NCBI RefSeq assembly: GCF_003254395.2
Contig: NC_037638.1
Coordinates: forward strand, 4,640,001 to 4,704,000
Origin: Apis mellifera
Lineage: Eukaryota; Arthropoda; Insecta; Hymenoptera; Apidae
Length of the DNA stretch: 64,000 nt
Reading direction: 5' to 3'
Within the stretch, counting starts at the first letter, position 1. Each line of letters opens with the position of its first letter. This document shows positions 1 through 12,640 of this stretch, piece by piece. Made by a program: the position numbers and the translations under genes. A model generated the notes under the pieces. The model had not been told where the DNA came from, did not search any database, and saw only the letters and a program-made list of their open reading frames with translations.

Positions 1-2745
1 GGTATTGAAATTAATTAAAGAAGGAAAAATGGAAGCAGAACAAGAAGTGCAACTTTACTTAATGATATTAGAACTTCAAGGTAAAAGTGAAGAAATGTTA
101 AATGTTTTATCAGGACCCTTAGCTTCACATCTTTCATCTGTTTCACAACATAAAGCAGCACTTTTATTGAAATTGGAACGTTTTTCTGAAGCCGCTAATG
201 CATATAAAGAACTCATCAGTGAAAAGTGAGTTTAATATAGGTATATGTATATTTTAAATAATAAAAATGTTTTACATTATTTGTATATCATAAATATAGT
301 GTTGATAATTGGACATATTATCAAGATTATCTTCTTGCTGCTCTTAAATGTCAAAAGCCAGAAGAATGTTTAAATTTTTTTAATAAAATTATAACAACAT
401 CTGAGAAAAAATTTAGAGGTCCTTATCTTGCAAAATTTGAATTATTAAAACTTACTCAAAATGATGATGTTATTGAAAATATTACTGAACCAATTGATTT
501 AATGTATCAATATTTTTCACAATTTGGAGAAAAAATTTGTGTAGTTGGAGATTTACGTTTATATTTACATTTATTAACATCTACAGGAAAACAACAGTTA
601 ATTCAGAAGGTAAATGATAAAAAAGCAAAACATGATGATATTTGTGATATTTTATTATAAAAGTAATAATTATTTTAATTAATATCATATATTTTTAGAT
701 AGAAGAAGATGTTGGTGTTAAATCTGAAGGATTCCCAACTACTGTGCAACAAATGCAAAAACATATTCATTTAGAACAATTACGTCGTATTTGTGGTTTT
801 CATTGTCCTCCATATGTTGATATAAATAAACAAAAACAATTAGTAGAACGATTATGTAAATTATATAAAAAGGGTAATGAATTATGTCCAATTCAAGATA
901 GATTACCAACAGACTTTTGTCCAGCAGATTCTTATATTCTTTTAGCAACGCATTTATTACATGAATTATGGTATAATACAAATGATGCAGTTTATCTTTA
1001 TAGGTAATTATGTTTATATTATATTATATTATTAAAAAAGATATATTTAAAAAAAATTTAATAGTAATATTGAAGTAATATATTTAATAATATATTTAAT
1101 AATATATAATTTATAATATATAATATTTATAATATATATATTTAATAATATATTTTTATAGGGCAATGGAATTATTAGAATGTGGTTTATTATCAAGTCC
1201 TGCTAATTTTTATATAAAGATTCTATTAGTACGAATATATTTAGAAGCAGGATTAATTGGTGCTGCAGATCATGTTTTTACTTTATTGGATGTTAAACAC
1301 ATTCAATTAGATTCATTGGGTTATTTACATGCACCATTACTTGCTCCACTTGGCCATCTTTCATTAGCTTCCATAACATTAGATCATACAACCAAGTTTT
1401 TTATTGCAAATTACAAAGATGTATGTATTTGCATATTATATTTGCTTTATTAATAATATTTTATCTAATATTTTATCTAATTAATTATTATAATGTGATT
1501 AGAGTGCAGATCATTTAACATTTGCTTATAAATATGGAAGTTTTGTAAAGATTCAAGAATTTGTGGAATTAAAAGAACGTTTGGAAAATTCTTTTCACTT
1601 TGTTATGACTACTGTAGATAAAATGCTTCTTGAATTAAGTTGGTGTAATAGTTCCACATCTTTAATTTCTACTTTAGATAATATGGATATACAATTAACT
1701 GAAGATTCTGTTCGATTGAATTCTTTACGAGATAATCGTGACTTAGAGGTAATTCTATTTTTATGATTTATTTAAAAAAAAAAATGATATTAAAATTTAA
1801 ACAAAAATTTAATTCTTGATAACAGGTTGTTCCTGGATGGGAACCACTTACAGAAAATGGAGAAGATTCTAGAATGCAAGAAGAAACACGCATATGCATG
1901 CTGAGATTACTTGCAGTGAGGGATTTGATTTTAAAAATTTTAGCAGCATGTGTAGCATCTGATAGTTCCTCTCTTCTTATTCGATTTTCTAATGAATTAA
2001 AACAATTGAATAATGAGCAAATTCCTTCTATTCTTCAAAAATTTGAATTAGAGGGAAAAAAGATTAAATCATGTAAAATGTTAGTTCCTATGGATGCAGT
2101 TGAAAGGTTAAGCGAAGCTTATTACTCCGAACAATTGAAGACAATCGCCCGACTTGCAGAATCACTTGCACAATCACGTTATCCTGATCTTGAATGTATT
2201 CAAATGCTGCAAACTTCACCATGTCTTCAGACGATAGATATTCCTGAAAAAAGAATTCCAGTGTCTTTCAAGCATTTTTTATTAAGAGCATCCACATGTA
2301 GTGAATCTCTTGCAATTATTAGTGCCATATGTATTCTGTGTGCAACACAATTACAACCTAAGACTTCGCAAAAAAAGAACAAGAAAAAATGTAACAAACA
2401 AATAACATCTCTTCCATTAAATGATAATGACCATGTAAGTTAATTATAAATACAAGTATATTTATATCAATTGTATTATAATTTGAACAATATTTTATTA
2501 TAGTTTATTATATTATGTTACAGAATTGGAAAGAAGTAGCGATTTTACTTGAAGAACGAATTCAAAATTTAGATTCAGTACTGTCAGAATTTGAAAAATA
2601 TCAATTACATACAGGATTAAATAATGACGAAGATGTGTGTGCTACAATAATTAAATATGGACAAGATAGTTTGGGACAAAGTTGTAGATCGTTAAAATCT
2701 CGAGCTCAAATCACTTTAAAACTTTTAAGTAATTTAAAAAGCTGA
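1..2745 (+). CDS. NAA25: NAA25 / psidin (NatB auxiliary subunit), 5'-truncated by the window
   Basis: This is the non-catalytic subunit of NatB, which anchors the NAA20 catalytic subunit to ribosomes for N-terminal acetylation of Met-Asp/Glu/Asn/Gln starts in the cytosol. Drosophila calls it psidin and yeast Mdm20. Exons read by splice sites and frame are <1-225, 300-609, 699-1003, 1162-1420, 1503-1748, 1826-2434 and 2524-2745. All junction phases agree and give 724 residues plus a TAG-free frame ending in TGA. The protein is all-helical in character with TPR-like pieces at the left edge (KAALLLKLERFSEAANAYKEL). Blocks such as QLRRICGFHCPPYVDINKQKQ and the WNSS-type helices fit this family. 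Human NAA25 is about 970 residues, so roughly 250 N-terminal residues lie left of the window. The only lysine-rich stretch (KKNKKKCNK) is near the end of exon 6. Recognition is from memory of the family, not from a search. Confidence 0.88.
1068..1158. repeat. AT-only simple repeat in NAA25 intron
   Basis: The intron 1004-1161 consists almost wholly of TTAATAATATAT-type words, an imperfect A/T microsatellite that abuts the TATAG acceptor of the next exon. No function is visible. Confidence 0.7.
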
Positions 2746-3892
2746 AATTGTACGAAAATTCTTGTACAAAGAATATCCATCCAACTATTCATTGATTTTT
2801 AAAAACGAATCATTTATTATGTACATAGTTCTTAGTCCTAATCAATTATAAATACCGACTGAATTCCTTATTGCAAGTCAGTTTTAAATGGCCTTAATTT
2901 TGTGTATTAAATTCATAAATGTTTAATAATTTAATAATTTTTTTTTTTGTGCACAATTTTGATATGTTCACGTTGAAATAGAATACACTGCCGTCTTATA
3001 TGAATTATTTTCAAAAATAATGAATAAACAGTATATTTGATAAAATTGGATTGAATTAATAAAATTTGGTTAAATCCAAATTTTGTTATCTTTGATGCAT
3101 AACAAGATATTGAAAAAAATTTTCTAATTGCTTATTATTAATTTTATTTATATAATCATTTAAAAATTGCTGTATAATTTTTTATTGTTTTAAAAATGAC
3201 GAAATTAAAAAATTTTAATTTGTATTGTTATATTTACATGTGCATTAAATATGTATTTTCATAAAGATGTGTATAAATAGATTATAGATAAGTGTTATAA
3301 AATTTAAATTAATTTAATGAAAGTCATTTTATGTCTTTTTTTCTTTAATATCAAACAAATTTATATTTTATTTTGATTCTTACATTGTATATGAATAAAT
3401 TTATTACTTGTTAATCATGTAATTTTAGTAATTAGTTGATTGAATTGTATGAAATTAATAAATTGGATAAATTTATACGAAAAGGAAATTTGTTGTATCA
3501 ATTATTACATTTATTAATGTAATAAATTGTTAAGTGCACAAATTAAGAATAAAAATTTAAAAATTGTTAAATTATTGACCATTATATTTACAAAATTATT
3601 TTTTATTATGAAAATTTTGAGTGCATGATGCATGTTATAACAAGATCATATATAATTATAATTAATAAGATAATTGATTGAAGAAAAAAAAAAAGAATGA
3701 AATAAATGAAAGCCGTCTTGGGCATGTAAATTTTGCAGACATATAGATAAGGAGGATAAATAAAAAGAAAAAAATAGAAATAGGATAAAAATATTAAAAT
3801 CAGCTTTATTTTAGAGCAAATAAAACTCATTAAGAAAGAATAGAAAATAGTAAGAGAAAAAGATAGAGTAGATTGAGAAAGAAAGAATTGAT
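2746..3892. other. NAA25 3' UTR and AT-rich spacer
   Basis: There is no plausible coding frame. AATAAA polyadenylation signals on the + strand lie at 3023-3028 and 3058-3063, so the NAA25 mRNA probably ends near 3.05-3.1 kb. The remainder is AT-rich low-complexity spacer in which I see nothing further. Confidence 0.6.
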
Positions 3893-4112
3893 AATTAATG
3901 CCATCTTTTGAGTAGTTAAAGACTTTCAAAGCAAGTAAAGGAGAGCAAGAACTAAGCATTAGCGCTATCTTTTGAATGCTTTAGAAATAAAATAAAGCAG
4001 TCAAAAGATGGCGTTAATATTCAATTCTTATTTTATCTCTATCCTTTTCCAATTTTTTATCTTTTTTTTTTTTGAGTTTCACTTGTGGCATTCTGAAGAT
4101 GGCGTTAATTTC
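3893..4112. repeat. Clustered direct and inverted repeats around GCCATCTTTTG
   Basis: A GCCATCTTTTG-like word occurs four times. One copy is at 3899-3910. Two copies, at 3958-3983 and 3993-4018, form a near-perfect inverted repeat with 26-nt arms (22 of 26 pair by my count) and a 9-nt spacer. A fourth, partial copy (AAGATGGCGTTAAT) is at 4097-4110. This could be a decayed foldback/MITE-like element or a hairpin-forming local duplication. No flanking target-site duplication is evident. Confidence 0.55.
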
Positions 4113-4951
4113 AATATTTTGATATTATTTTTAGATTTATTTTTTATTTTTTTTTCTCTTTGTCTATATTCTTGTCGCGTGATACAGACAAGATAAGAAA
4201 TTTCAAATAATTTCAATTATTTTCAAAATAACAATATTTTTTAATCTTTAATATAAAAATTATATTCTTGATTTTAAAATATATCTCTAAATGATATAGA
4301 ATATCTTGTATATTATATAATATATATTATAATTGAATAAAATTTGATATTATGAAAAATAAATGATAAATAATATAAAATATATTTTTTTCTGATTTTT
4401 TAAAAATATTTTATTAAAATAATTAAAAAATAAAAATTTATTTCTAATTCTTTTAACAAAAATAACTTATTAAAAAAGTGTACATAAGTAACAGCATGAA
4501 ATCAATTATCTATTTTATAATTTATATAATATAATCATGTATAAAATGCAGTATTTCATATAGAGATATACTATAAAATATTTTGTTATAAAAAATATTC
4601 ATTTTATTATATTATTATAGTTTTATATCAAAATTTATAGTTTCAATTTCAACTATTACTAACATTGCAATCTCAAAAACACATGACGATGACAGGAAAT
4701 GATCCATTCGAAAAAATGTCAACGAAAAAATATAATTAACCCGAATTATGGTTATTCGATACAAAATCCTAAGTGACACTTTTGAAATCAACTGGATTCA
4801 ACCGGAACAAAGTTCTATGAAATTTTAGCGCGAAATTTGAACTTGTGCAATGTGTTTTCTTCAAACAATTATATAATTCGGAATTTTTTAGGCTATACAG
4901 TTGATATATTACAATTTATAATATTTTATTTTATTAATATCATTATTAAAT
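4113..4951 (+). other. AT-rich spacer and 5' side of the next gene
   Basis: AT-rich to about 4660, then a more complex stretch (4670-4870) that probably contains the promoter and 5' UTR of the gene starting at 4952. I could not assign a TATA box or initiator with confidence. Confidence 0.4.
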
Positions 4952-7900
4952 ATGAATTCCTTTGCGGAAAGCCCATTATTTTTTTTCATGGATAATATGT
5001 CACCCATCATTCCTGTTAAAGTTAGCAAAGATACACGAAAAATCATTGAATTATCGGATACAGGTTGTGATGCCAGATTACCGGCGACCAAAATTTTACA
5101 AAATACCGATCGATCTTATCCTCCAAAATCTAAGGTAAAATTAAACGAAGATTGGCAATCATATTGCGATGAAAAAATCGAGAACAAATATTATGAAGAA
5201 AGAATTCGAACGCCAAATGAGCATAATACAATGGATGCTAACGCAGGCTATTACTCTTTTCCTAACAAAGATGAAATCGATCAGGTAATTATTAAGAACT
5301 TGAATCAGATATTATATCGAAATTATTAGGAAAATTGTACAAATTTTTATAAAAATTATAATTTATTTAAAGATTTAATTTAATTTTTAATATTTAAAAT
5401 TTCTTTCTTCTTGTATACAGCTTTAATAATTTTTTAATTACTCAATTAATTTTATAGAACATCTGTTAAATTTTAGATATTTTAATTTTTAAATAGAATC
5501 TATTCTACTTATTTGGATATTACAAATTTCTAAAAAAATTATTCTTTTTTCAATAAAAATTTAACAGAAATATCATTTTTATGAGTTTGATAAAAATCTT
5601 TTAAAATTATTCTTTCTTTAATTATTTCTACAGAATTGGGAAAGCTTCTCTCCACTTGAAGATTTCATGGAAAACGTAAATTTTAGAAAAAAGTTAGAGA
5701 CTAAAGAAATCAGATCTAAATTAAAAACACCAGAAAGAACAAGACCAAATTCTTGGAAGCACAAAGATAATGAAATTTTATCAACCACCATTCCCAATAA
5801 TCACAGTCAAACTCGACAAAACATTCAAAATAATATGAACGATATAAAAAAAGATACTTCTCGAATAGGATCAAAAACAACTGGGTATAAATTCAAATTT
5901 TCTCGTTCTAATTATCCCAAAGTAGATCCCCGACTTACCGATCCAACAGTTACCAATAGAGAAAAACTAATTTCTATGGAACCAGAATATTATGAAGAGT
6001 TTCCATCTAAGGATATTCCGGAGAAATCATCGAAAAATTATAAATTTAATTGGCAAAGAAATGCTGACATATCCGATTACACGGAAAATCTTCTGGATGA
6101 AATATCGCACAAACATCCTAGATTTTCTAGATATAATACGAAAAATGAAAAATTCACTAATTCTAAAAAAGCCAATGACACGTCGAAAAATTGGAACGAG
6201 ACAAATGCTAGCAGAATTCGATCCAGAACTTGTTCACCTCCCATCAATCGACGAAAAAGAAGTAGATCTTTCTCCAAAACGTTTTACGAAGATTTGAATC
6301 AACATGAAGATCAACGAAATACAGAAGATTCGGAATATATGAATAACGACGAGCCTCGATTTTCACAAAATTCAAATTCGAATGAATCCGTAAATGAATT
6401 AAAGTTTGTGGATCGTGGAGTGGATAAGGACAGTTTATCCGACTTGCAAAATGTTTGTACATCTACTGAACGATTGTTCAGTTCGAAGACAACGATCGTG
6501 GATCCTTTGTCGGATACCGGTAATACAAGAGTTAGCTTCTGGGAGTTCATTCCATTGGACGATATCGATGATCAAAAATGCGAAAAGATTACTGAACAAG
6601 AAAGTAAGAGAACTGGTTTCGTGCACCAGCAAGTTCGTTTAAGTAACGAGAATTATACTTCCACTAAACGTTCGCCCAATAATTTTATAAGAGGAAGAGA
6701 AGTTCAAAAAGATATCAGAAAAACTAGCGAAGAAAATTTTTCGAATTTCAAATTATACGAAAAAGAATTTCCGAAAAGGTTAAACACAGAAAAAACGTTG
6801 CTCAATTCTTTTCAGAACGAACGATACAATGATAGATCAAATACTACTGAGACAAAGTTTATGAATTCTAACCTCGAAAAACAGAGAATAATGTATTCGA
6901 ATATTCCTATAAAAATGAAAATTGTCAATACATCGAAGACTCAAGAACGATGCAATTACGAATCCAAAAGTCAAACTAAGATTGGCAGTAGATTTAATTT
7001 TGGATGGACAAATAAGACGAATCGATATTTGAAGAGACCAGTCAGTGCTCCCAAGCCTGAGATCATCGAAGATAAAAAGAAAAGAATGATAAATATGCAA
7101 AACGATGCATATAAACAAAAGCTAAAAGCAAATATTATGGAGAGAACAGCGGCATGTTTGAAACGCAAATTGGATAAAACGAAAATCAAGGAAGATTTGA
7201 CAATTTTGAATCAGCAGATAATCCAGAAGAAGATAAAATCTGAACAATCTGCCTCCAAACTACCTGTAAGAATAGGAAAACGTCTTAGATCGAAAAATCC
7301 TATCGCTAGAAATCGAATTAATGAGGCAATGTACAGTACCAAACAAGAAAATAAAGAGATAGAAATGAAGGAATTTAACGATACGTGTCAATTGAACAAT
7401 ATAAGATCTCGAACGAAACCGAAATTGAGACCGAGCGTGATAATAGATGAAGGAATGAATGTTACCGAAACTTCGAAGAATATTCCATTGATAGAGAAAA
7501 TGCAGTCCATTGTGAATGATTGTAGAGTTGGAGTTAAAGCTAATTTCAACGAAGATTTGAAAAATGTGAAATCGACAATGATTAAAGATCACGGTAATGA
7601 TTAAAAATAAATTGGAATTAGAATGTCCGATTTTATAATACGCGACACTAAGGTTAGAAATTGTTTTAAGTCGAAAAATGTTCGGATCTCATCGGGAATT
7701 GTCGGTTCAAGTCGGCTTAGATCGAGTTCTCGAAACATACGAATATCGAGATTTCTAAAATTTTGAAAACTCGAATCATATTTCGAGATCAATTTTGTTG
7801 AATATTATAATGGATTCACAAATATAAATTGGAAGTGTTTATGAAGTTAGTATTCATGATTCGAAATTTTGATTTCAAATTAAAATCTCGATATTTATAT

Positions 7901-8419
7901 TTCGAATTCTCGCATATTATTAATACGAAACTGTATGTGTTCTCGAAACTTTCGAAACGCTTCTTGTTTCTGAATGGATGAAATTATGTGTTTTTTAGAA
8001 CATTGAATTTTGATTTCAAAAAATAATTTTGTGATTCGAAATTTTTTTAAGTAAAAAATTTCGAGATTTCGACTATTTTATACCTTAATAATAACGATTC
8101 ACTTAATTTTGCAGATATAAAAAAAGATGTAAAATCTTTAAACGAAGAGGATAAGAATGTTGAGGTTAAAGATAGAATCGAGTCGAAAAAATTTATAAAT
8201 GTTGAGGAGAATCGACGGAAGAGAAATGATAATCGAGAGATGAATCAAAAGAATTTTTCAATAAGAGAAGAAATCGAAGGTATATCAAAAAATGGTTTGA
8301 AAGAAAAATGTTTTTTTCGTTTGAACGATAATATTACTTGTGATAATTATTACGATAAAGAATATAAGAACGTAAATCCACTTCGATCGCGAAACATATC
8401 AATCAGATCACAATTTTGA
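4952..8419 (+). CDS. Uncharacterised Lys/Asn/Ser-rich protein, three exons
   Basis: I do not recognise this protein. Coding exons are 4952-5284, 5634-7593 and 8115-8419, giving 865 residues and closing in frame on TGA. Junctions are CAG|GTAATT to CAG|AATTGG (phase 0) and CACG|GTAATG to GCAG|ATATAA (phase 1). Without the second splice the frame stops at 7604 (767 aa). The product is rich in K, N, E, R and S, with little hydrophobic core and no signal peptide or membrane span. Short motifs worth searching are the N-terminal SPLFFFMDNMSP, TRVSFWEFIPLDDIDD in the middle and RPVSAPKPE ahead of a charged helix at roughly residues 590-650 (MINMQNDAYKQKLKANIMER onward), which could form a coiled coil. 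The length of the open frame in such AT-rich DNA and the in-frame splicing make it a real gene. Function is unknown; it is probably a fast-evolving or insect-restricted protein. Confidence 0.8.
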
Positions 8420-9540
8420 TTTTGTTAATATTCATTTTTTTTTTTTCAAAATAATTTCTTTATTTCAAGGTACGTATATTTCACGTTCAAAATTTAATGT
8501 AATGTAAAATTAAAATTTTTTTTTAAACATATGATTAATACAAGTATTAAACATCTGTATCATAAAGGTTCGAATGATAATGTTATCAACTGTATAGCCT
8601 TTAATAGTGATTTTTCTTCAATTGTATATGCTTATATTAAATATCAAATTATTCTCAAATTTATAATACTCTATTTCAATGTAATCTCTGTTTTTGTAAA
8701 TTTTTGCAATAGTATTTTTAATAATTATCTAAATATTTATTTTGTTTGATCAATTTTCACGATACAAACAAAAATTTTTTCAACTTGTCTCAAGATATAA
8801 TTGATTGATGATGCAAATACATTGACTCATCGAAAAAAAAAAGATAGAAACATGTAAGTTTGTACGGATGAATAATATTGGGACATGCATATGTGACGAC
8901 GAATCTGTGGGGAATACATCATGGGTTACCTCAAAAGAAGATCCCGAATGATACCAATTATGTCATCAACGCACCATACAACTCTCTGTCTCTGTTAATC
9001 CGATGTCGTACCATGGGTTACGCCCGCATGTCAACCCCTGTCAGACTTGCCGCCCTCGTATTTTTGCTCTTGGTTCATGTAGAAATCCCCTAATCTTAGA
9101 ATCAAGAGAAAGATATGTAATTGTCTTTATTTACCTTTTCACGATCGGATGAAAATATGATACAGTAGTAAAGAAATGTGCACGATCAAATGAATATATA
9201 TGGATGTTGATATAATCATGGAATACTTTTGGAAAATCGATTCTAAAAATCAGAGCAAAAGTAAAAGTTGGTATGTAAAATGTGAACATGTCTAACAATG
9301 TCAATTTAAAATTAAATTTTATTTTCATTGTTGTATAATAAAGAAAAATGTTTAAATTATTTAAGTACTAGGGTATTTATATAGAAAGAAAGAGATTTTA
9401 CTACATTTATTTATAAAAATATTTCTGTATTTATTATCAAGTCTATTAAAAATTATCCCTTTGTTCAATTATAAAAATCCAATATCATTTTAAATAAAAC
9501 TGAAAAAACATATCATTAAAAAATACAAATACAACAAACT
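8420..9540. other. Spacer with one GC-richer island
   Basis: Mostly AT-rich, with no supportable gene. A 200-bp island at 8878-9090 has balanced composition and an open frame of 71 codons on +. Its translation has no recognisable feature, so I treat it as a possible conserved non-coding element. The rest shows nothing. Confidence 0.4.
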
Positions 9541-10075
9541 TTATGTTCATCATTAAATATGCGGTTATTCCTTTTCAGGGATTCCAGATCCATCGTATGT
9601 AATTTTCCAATATACGCATCAGGATTGGCGCGCGCGGAGATCGCCTTTAACGTCAGACACGTCTAACTCCCTTTGCACGTGTCATCCCGTGGACCAAGGG
9701 CGTGAACTCACGTCCACACACGCCCACGCACCAAAGGGGAAGATAACTGTTGCGGGGTCACTCGACACGACACTCTCTCGTGCCATCTTCCTCTCCACCC
9801 TGTCGAAACGGCGACAGTGTAACAACCCTTACCGTCACGGTTTCTCTCGTCTCTCTTTCTTTTTCTCTCTTCTCTTTCTCTATATACCAGGGGTTGCACA
9901 ATCGCGGCCTGATTGATAATTTATACGGTGCGTGCAGGTTATTCGATTATCCGTCCCTCCAACTGGCCCACTCTCTTCTTCCGTTTTTCGTTTCATTTTC
10001 TACATGCCGTTTCTCTGTTCTCTTCTCTTCTTTTTTTTCTCTCGTCTTTCTTCGATATTCGTGTTGATCATTTAT
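9541..10075. promoter_or_regulatory. GC/CpG-rich island, candidate cis-regulatory element or promoter
   Basis: The composition changes sharply from AT-rich spacer to CpG-rich complex sequence (GGCGCGCGCGG at about 9627, several CACGTG/ACACGTC words), followed by a long TC-rich tract at 9840-10060. Open frames on both strands overlap here and look like composition artefacts. In bee genomes such islands near developmental genes are often enhancers or promoters, but this is inference. Confidence 0.35.
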
Positions 10076-12000
10076 AGGTTATTATAGGTTAAGTTGTTGG
10101 ATATTGTTGTTCTATAATTTTTGGATTCTTTGTAATTATTTATATAGTTGGTAAACAATGGTTTTTTTATGCAAGATATTTTAGTAATCTATTTCAAGAT
10201 GATTTATATGATATACAAATTTATAAAATATCATATTAAAATTTTTATATTATCAAACTTGATAGGAAGAAATTATTGATCGCTTATAACTTGTGATTCG
10301 TGAAATGTTTTAATAATATTAATTCAATTGTGCAAGATATAAATTTCGATTTTTTAGGCTTCTCTTTGTTATTTTTTGATCTTTGTTTTTAATTATACGA
10401 ATTGCTAAATCAGCTTATGGTTTGAGACCGTAAATTAATACGATTTCATCTTATTATGTGGCGAACACGTGTACCGTCTCTTATCCACCTTACATGTTCT
10501 GAACGTCGCTTAGAATATTTCGGGGTAGGTTGTATCTCATCCATTGCACGTGCCTGGATAGATATAGAGCGATAATTTACGTATACGTATATTCATGTTT
10601 ATAAGGAAGAGTATAATAGCATCATTTCCTTAATTAACGTCTTTGTGTACACTGTACGTGTCCTGGACATAAAAAGAAAGAATAATTTTGATAGTAAATT
10701 ATTCTGAAATTAAAGAATCATATAATAAAAATAATCTAATATTTATATTTTACTTTCTACAATATATCTACTTAATGTTACATAGAATTAGATTTTTATC
10801 ATTGATTTAATGTTACAAAGTTAAGTATATTTTCTAAAAAACAAAATATTAATTTTATTAATAAAATTGAATAATTTAATATTTTGTTAATCATTTTCCA
10901 CAAAAAAAATAAAAAAATTATTATTCCATTGAAATTTGATCGTGTCGGAAAGGATCTTGAATATGTAGTATGGTAGACATTCTACCGAATATATATACAC
11001 AGGATATAATGTGTAGATCACGCACGAAAGGAGTGAGAAACTGTACACACGTAACCACATACGAACACAACCCAATTAGACTTCGAAAGGATACACCCTA
11101 AGGCATTTCAGTGTATCGAAATTAATTCGCGCGTAATTCTTCGAAGCACGTATTGAGACGCTGTTAATATATGGTAGAATTTTTTTTCAACGTATTCAGA
11201 TAGATTTCGAAATATATATTTAGATTTCTATATTTCTTTTTGTTATCGATAGAAGTAGTCGTAATAATAGAAACGAAAGGATCGCTTTCACGCTAGAATG
11301 CAATGAAAATAAATAAACGTTAAAATTCAGAGCATACGTTCCTCTGCTTCACGAAGCGGAATATACCTATTAAACGATGCAGCCACGCGCCAAAATAAAA
11401 GATCATGGGGGAGACTAAATAGTTTCCTATAGCCGCAGGCAGTGCACGATTTGTGCATCGAACTGTCATAGGGACATAGGGATATTGAACGTTCTCACGT
11501 TTTTCACATGGCCAGTTCGAAACGTCACTTTTGATATTCGTGCTGTTCAATGAATCTCAACAATTGATAAAAACAGGTTAGATTTTTTAAATTTTTTATT
11601 GTTTATAATTAAATAATTATAAAATAGAATTCGTTTTTAGTACAATTTAATTATCAATTTAATTATTCGATTTAACACGGGAGATTATATAATTATAAAT
11701 TATAATATATAAGCTAATATATAATATTAGCTTTTATAAAGAATTATTTAAAATATAACAGATTTGATACCATTTCTTTAATTAAATTCAATAATTTCAA
11801 TTTTAGACAATATAACTTTCAGTCAAAATTAATTTAACAAACATTGAATAAAATTAAGTAATAATTATATATATATATTTATTATATTCTTTATATTTTT
11901 CTCATATTCTATTTTTGAATTCCATTAAATTATATAAAACATGACACTTGATCGATAATATCAAACATGAAGCAAATAAAAATTTTATATCGAGAGAAGA
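10076..12000. other. AT-rich spacer
   Basis: No gene supported. Weaker islands of mixed composition occur at 10440-10680 and 11080-11570; everything else is low-complexity AT sequence. Confidence 0.5.
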
Positions 12001-12640
12001 AACGAAATCGAGTCATCGACCGAAAAAACGTCGATACTAAAGAGAATATTTTATCGCAATCGATCGATACCGCGAGTTATACTGCAAGTGCGTAAATGGC
12101 CGCGAGCCTTTATTTAATAAGTTGTTATAAATTAAAGGGCTACTGCATATTAAACCACTCTCGGCATATTTATAATGATTCTTAAGAGACTATGCTGAGC
12201 GTATGGATATGTAAATCAACTTTGCCGCTGTTTCGATTCCGCTACATTTCGATCCTTATTTGCCTCGCTATAGCAGCAAAGGATTCTTCGCGATTTCTTC
12301 TCTCTACGCTCTTTTACTTCGTTGCGTTACCGCGCGTCCATCTTGACTACCGGATATTGTGTAAGTGAATATATATAGTGTTCGTGTATTTTCGTGTAAG
12401 TTCGTGTCCACGTCGTATCGGGTGAAACCAGAGGTCCGGACTCTATACACGTGCAGACATGCTTATGAATTTATCTTCGACGATGAAACGACAAACGGTT
12501 TTAATTGCCGCCCCGGGCTACGTAGAGATCGCCGCAAGTCTTATAGGATTCTCCGTTTCTTCTTTGCCTCGTTATCTCGTGGTGAAGCCGCACCGATAAG
12601 TGTTTCGACTTTATCCATCGTGTAGGTTATGCTTGAACGT
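12001..12640. promoter_or_regulatory. Candidate enhancer island
   Basis: Complex, non-repetitive sequence flanked by AT-rich spacer. It has homeodomain-type A/T cores set in GC-richer context (TTTATTTAATAAG, TTATAAATTAAA at 12110-12140). There is no credible protein frame. Its position upstream of a LIM-homeobox gene fits a distal element; this is not provable from sequence alone. Confidence 0.35.

Noticed and set aside
9689..10067. Overlapping frames of 63-105 codons on both strands
   Set aside because: They are created by a CpG island followed by a TC-rich tract; no coding signature.
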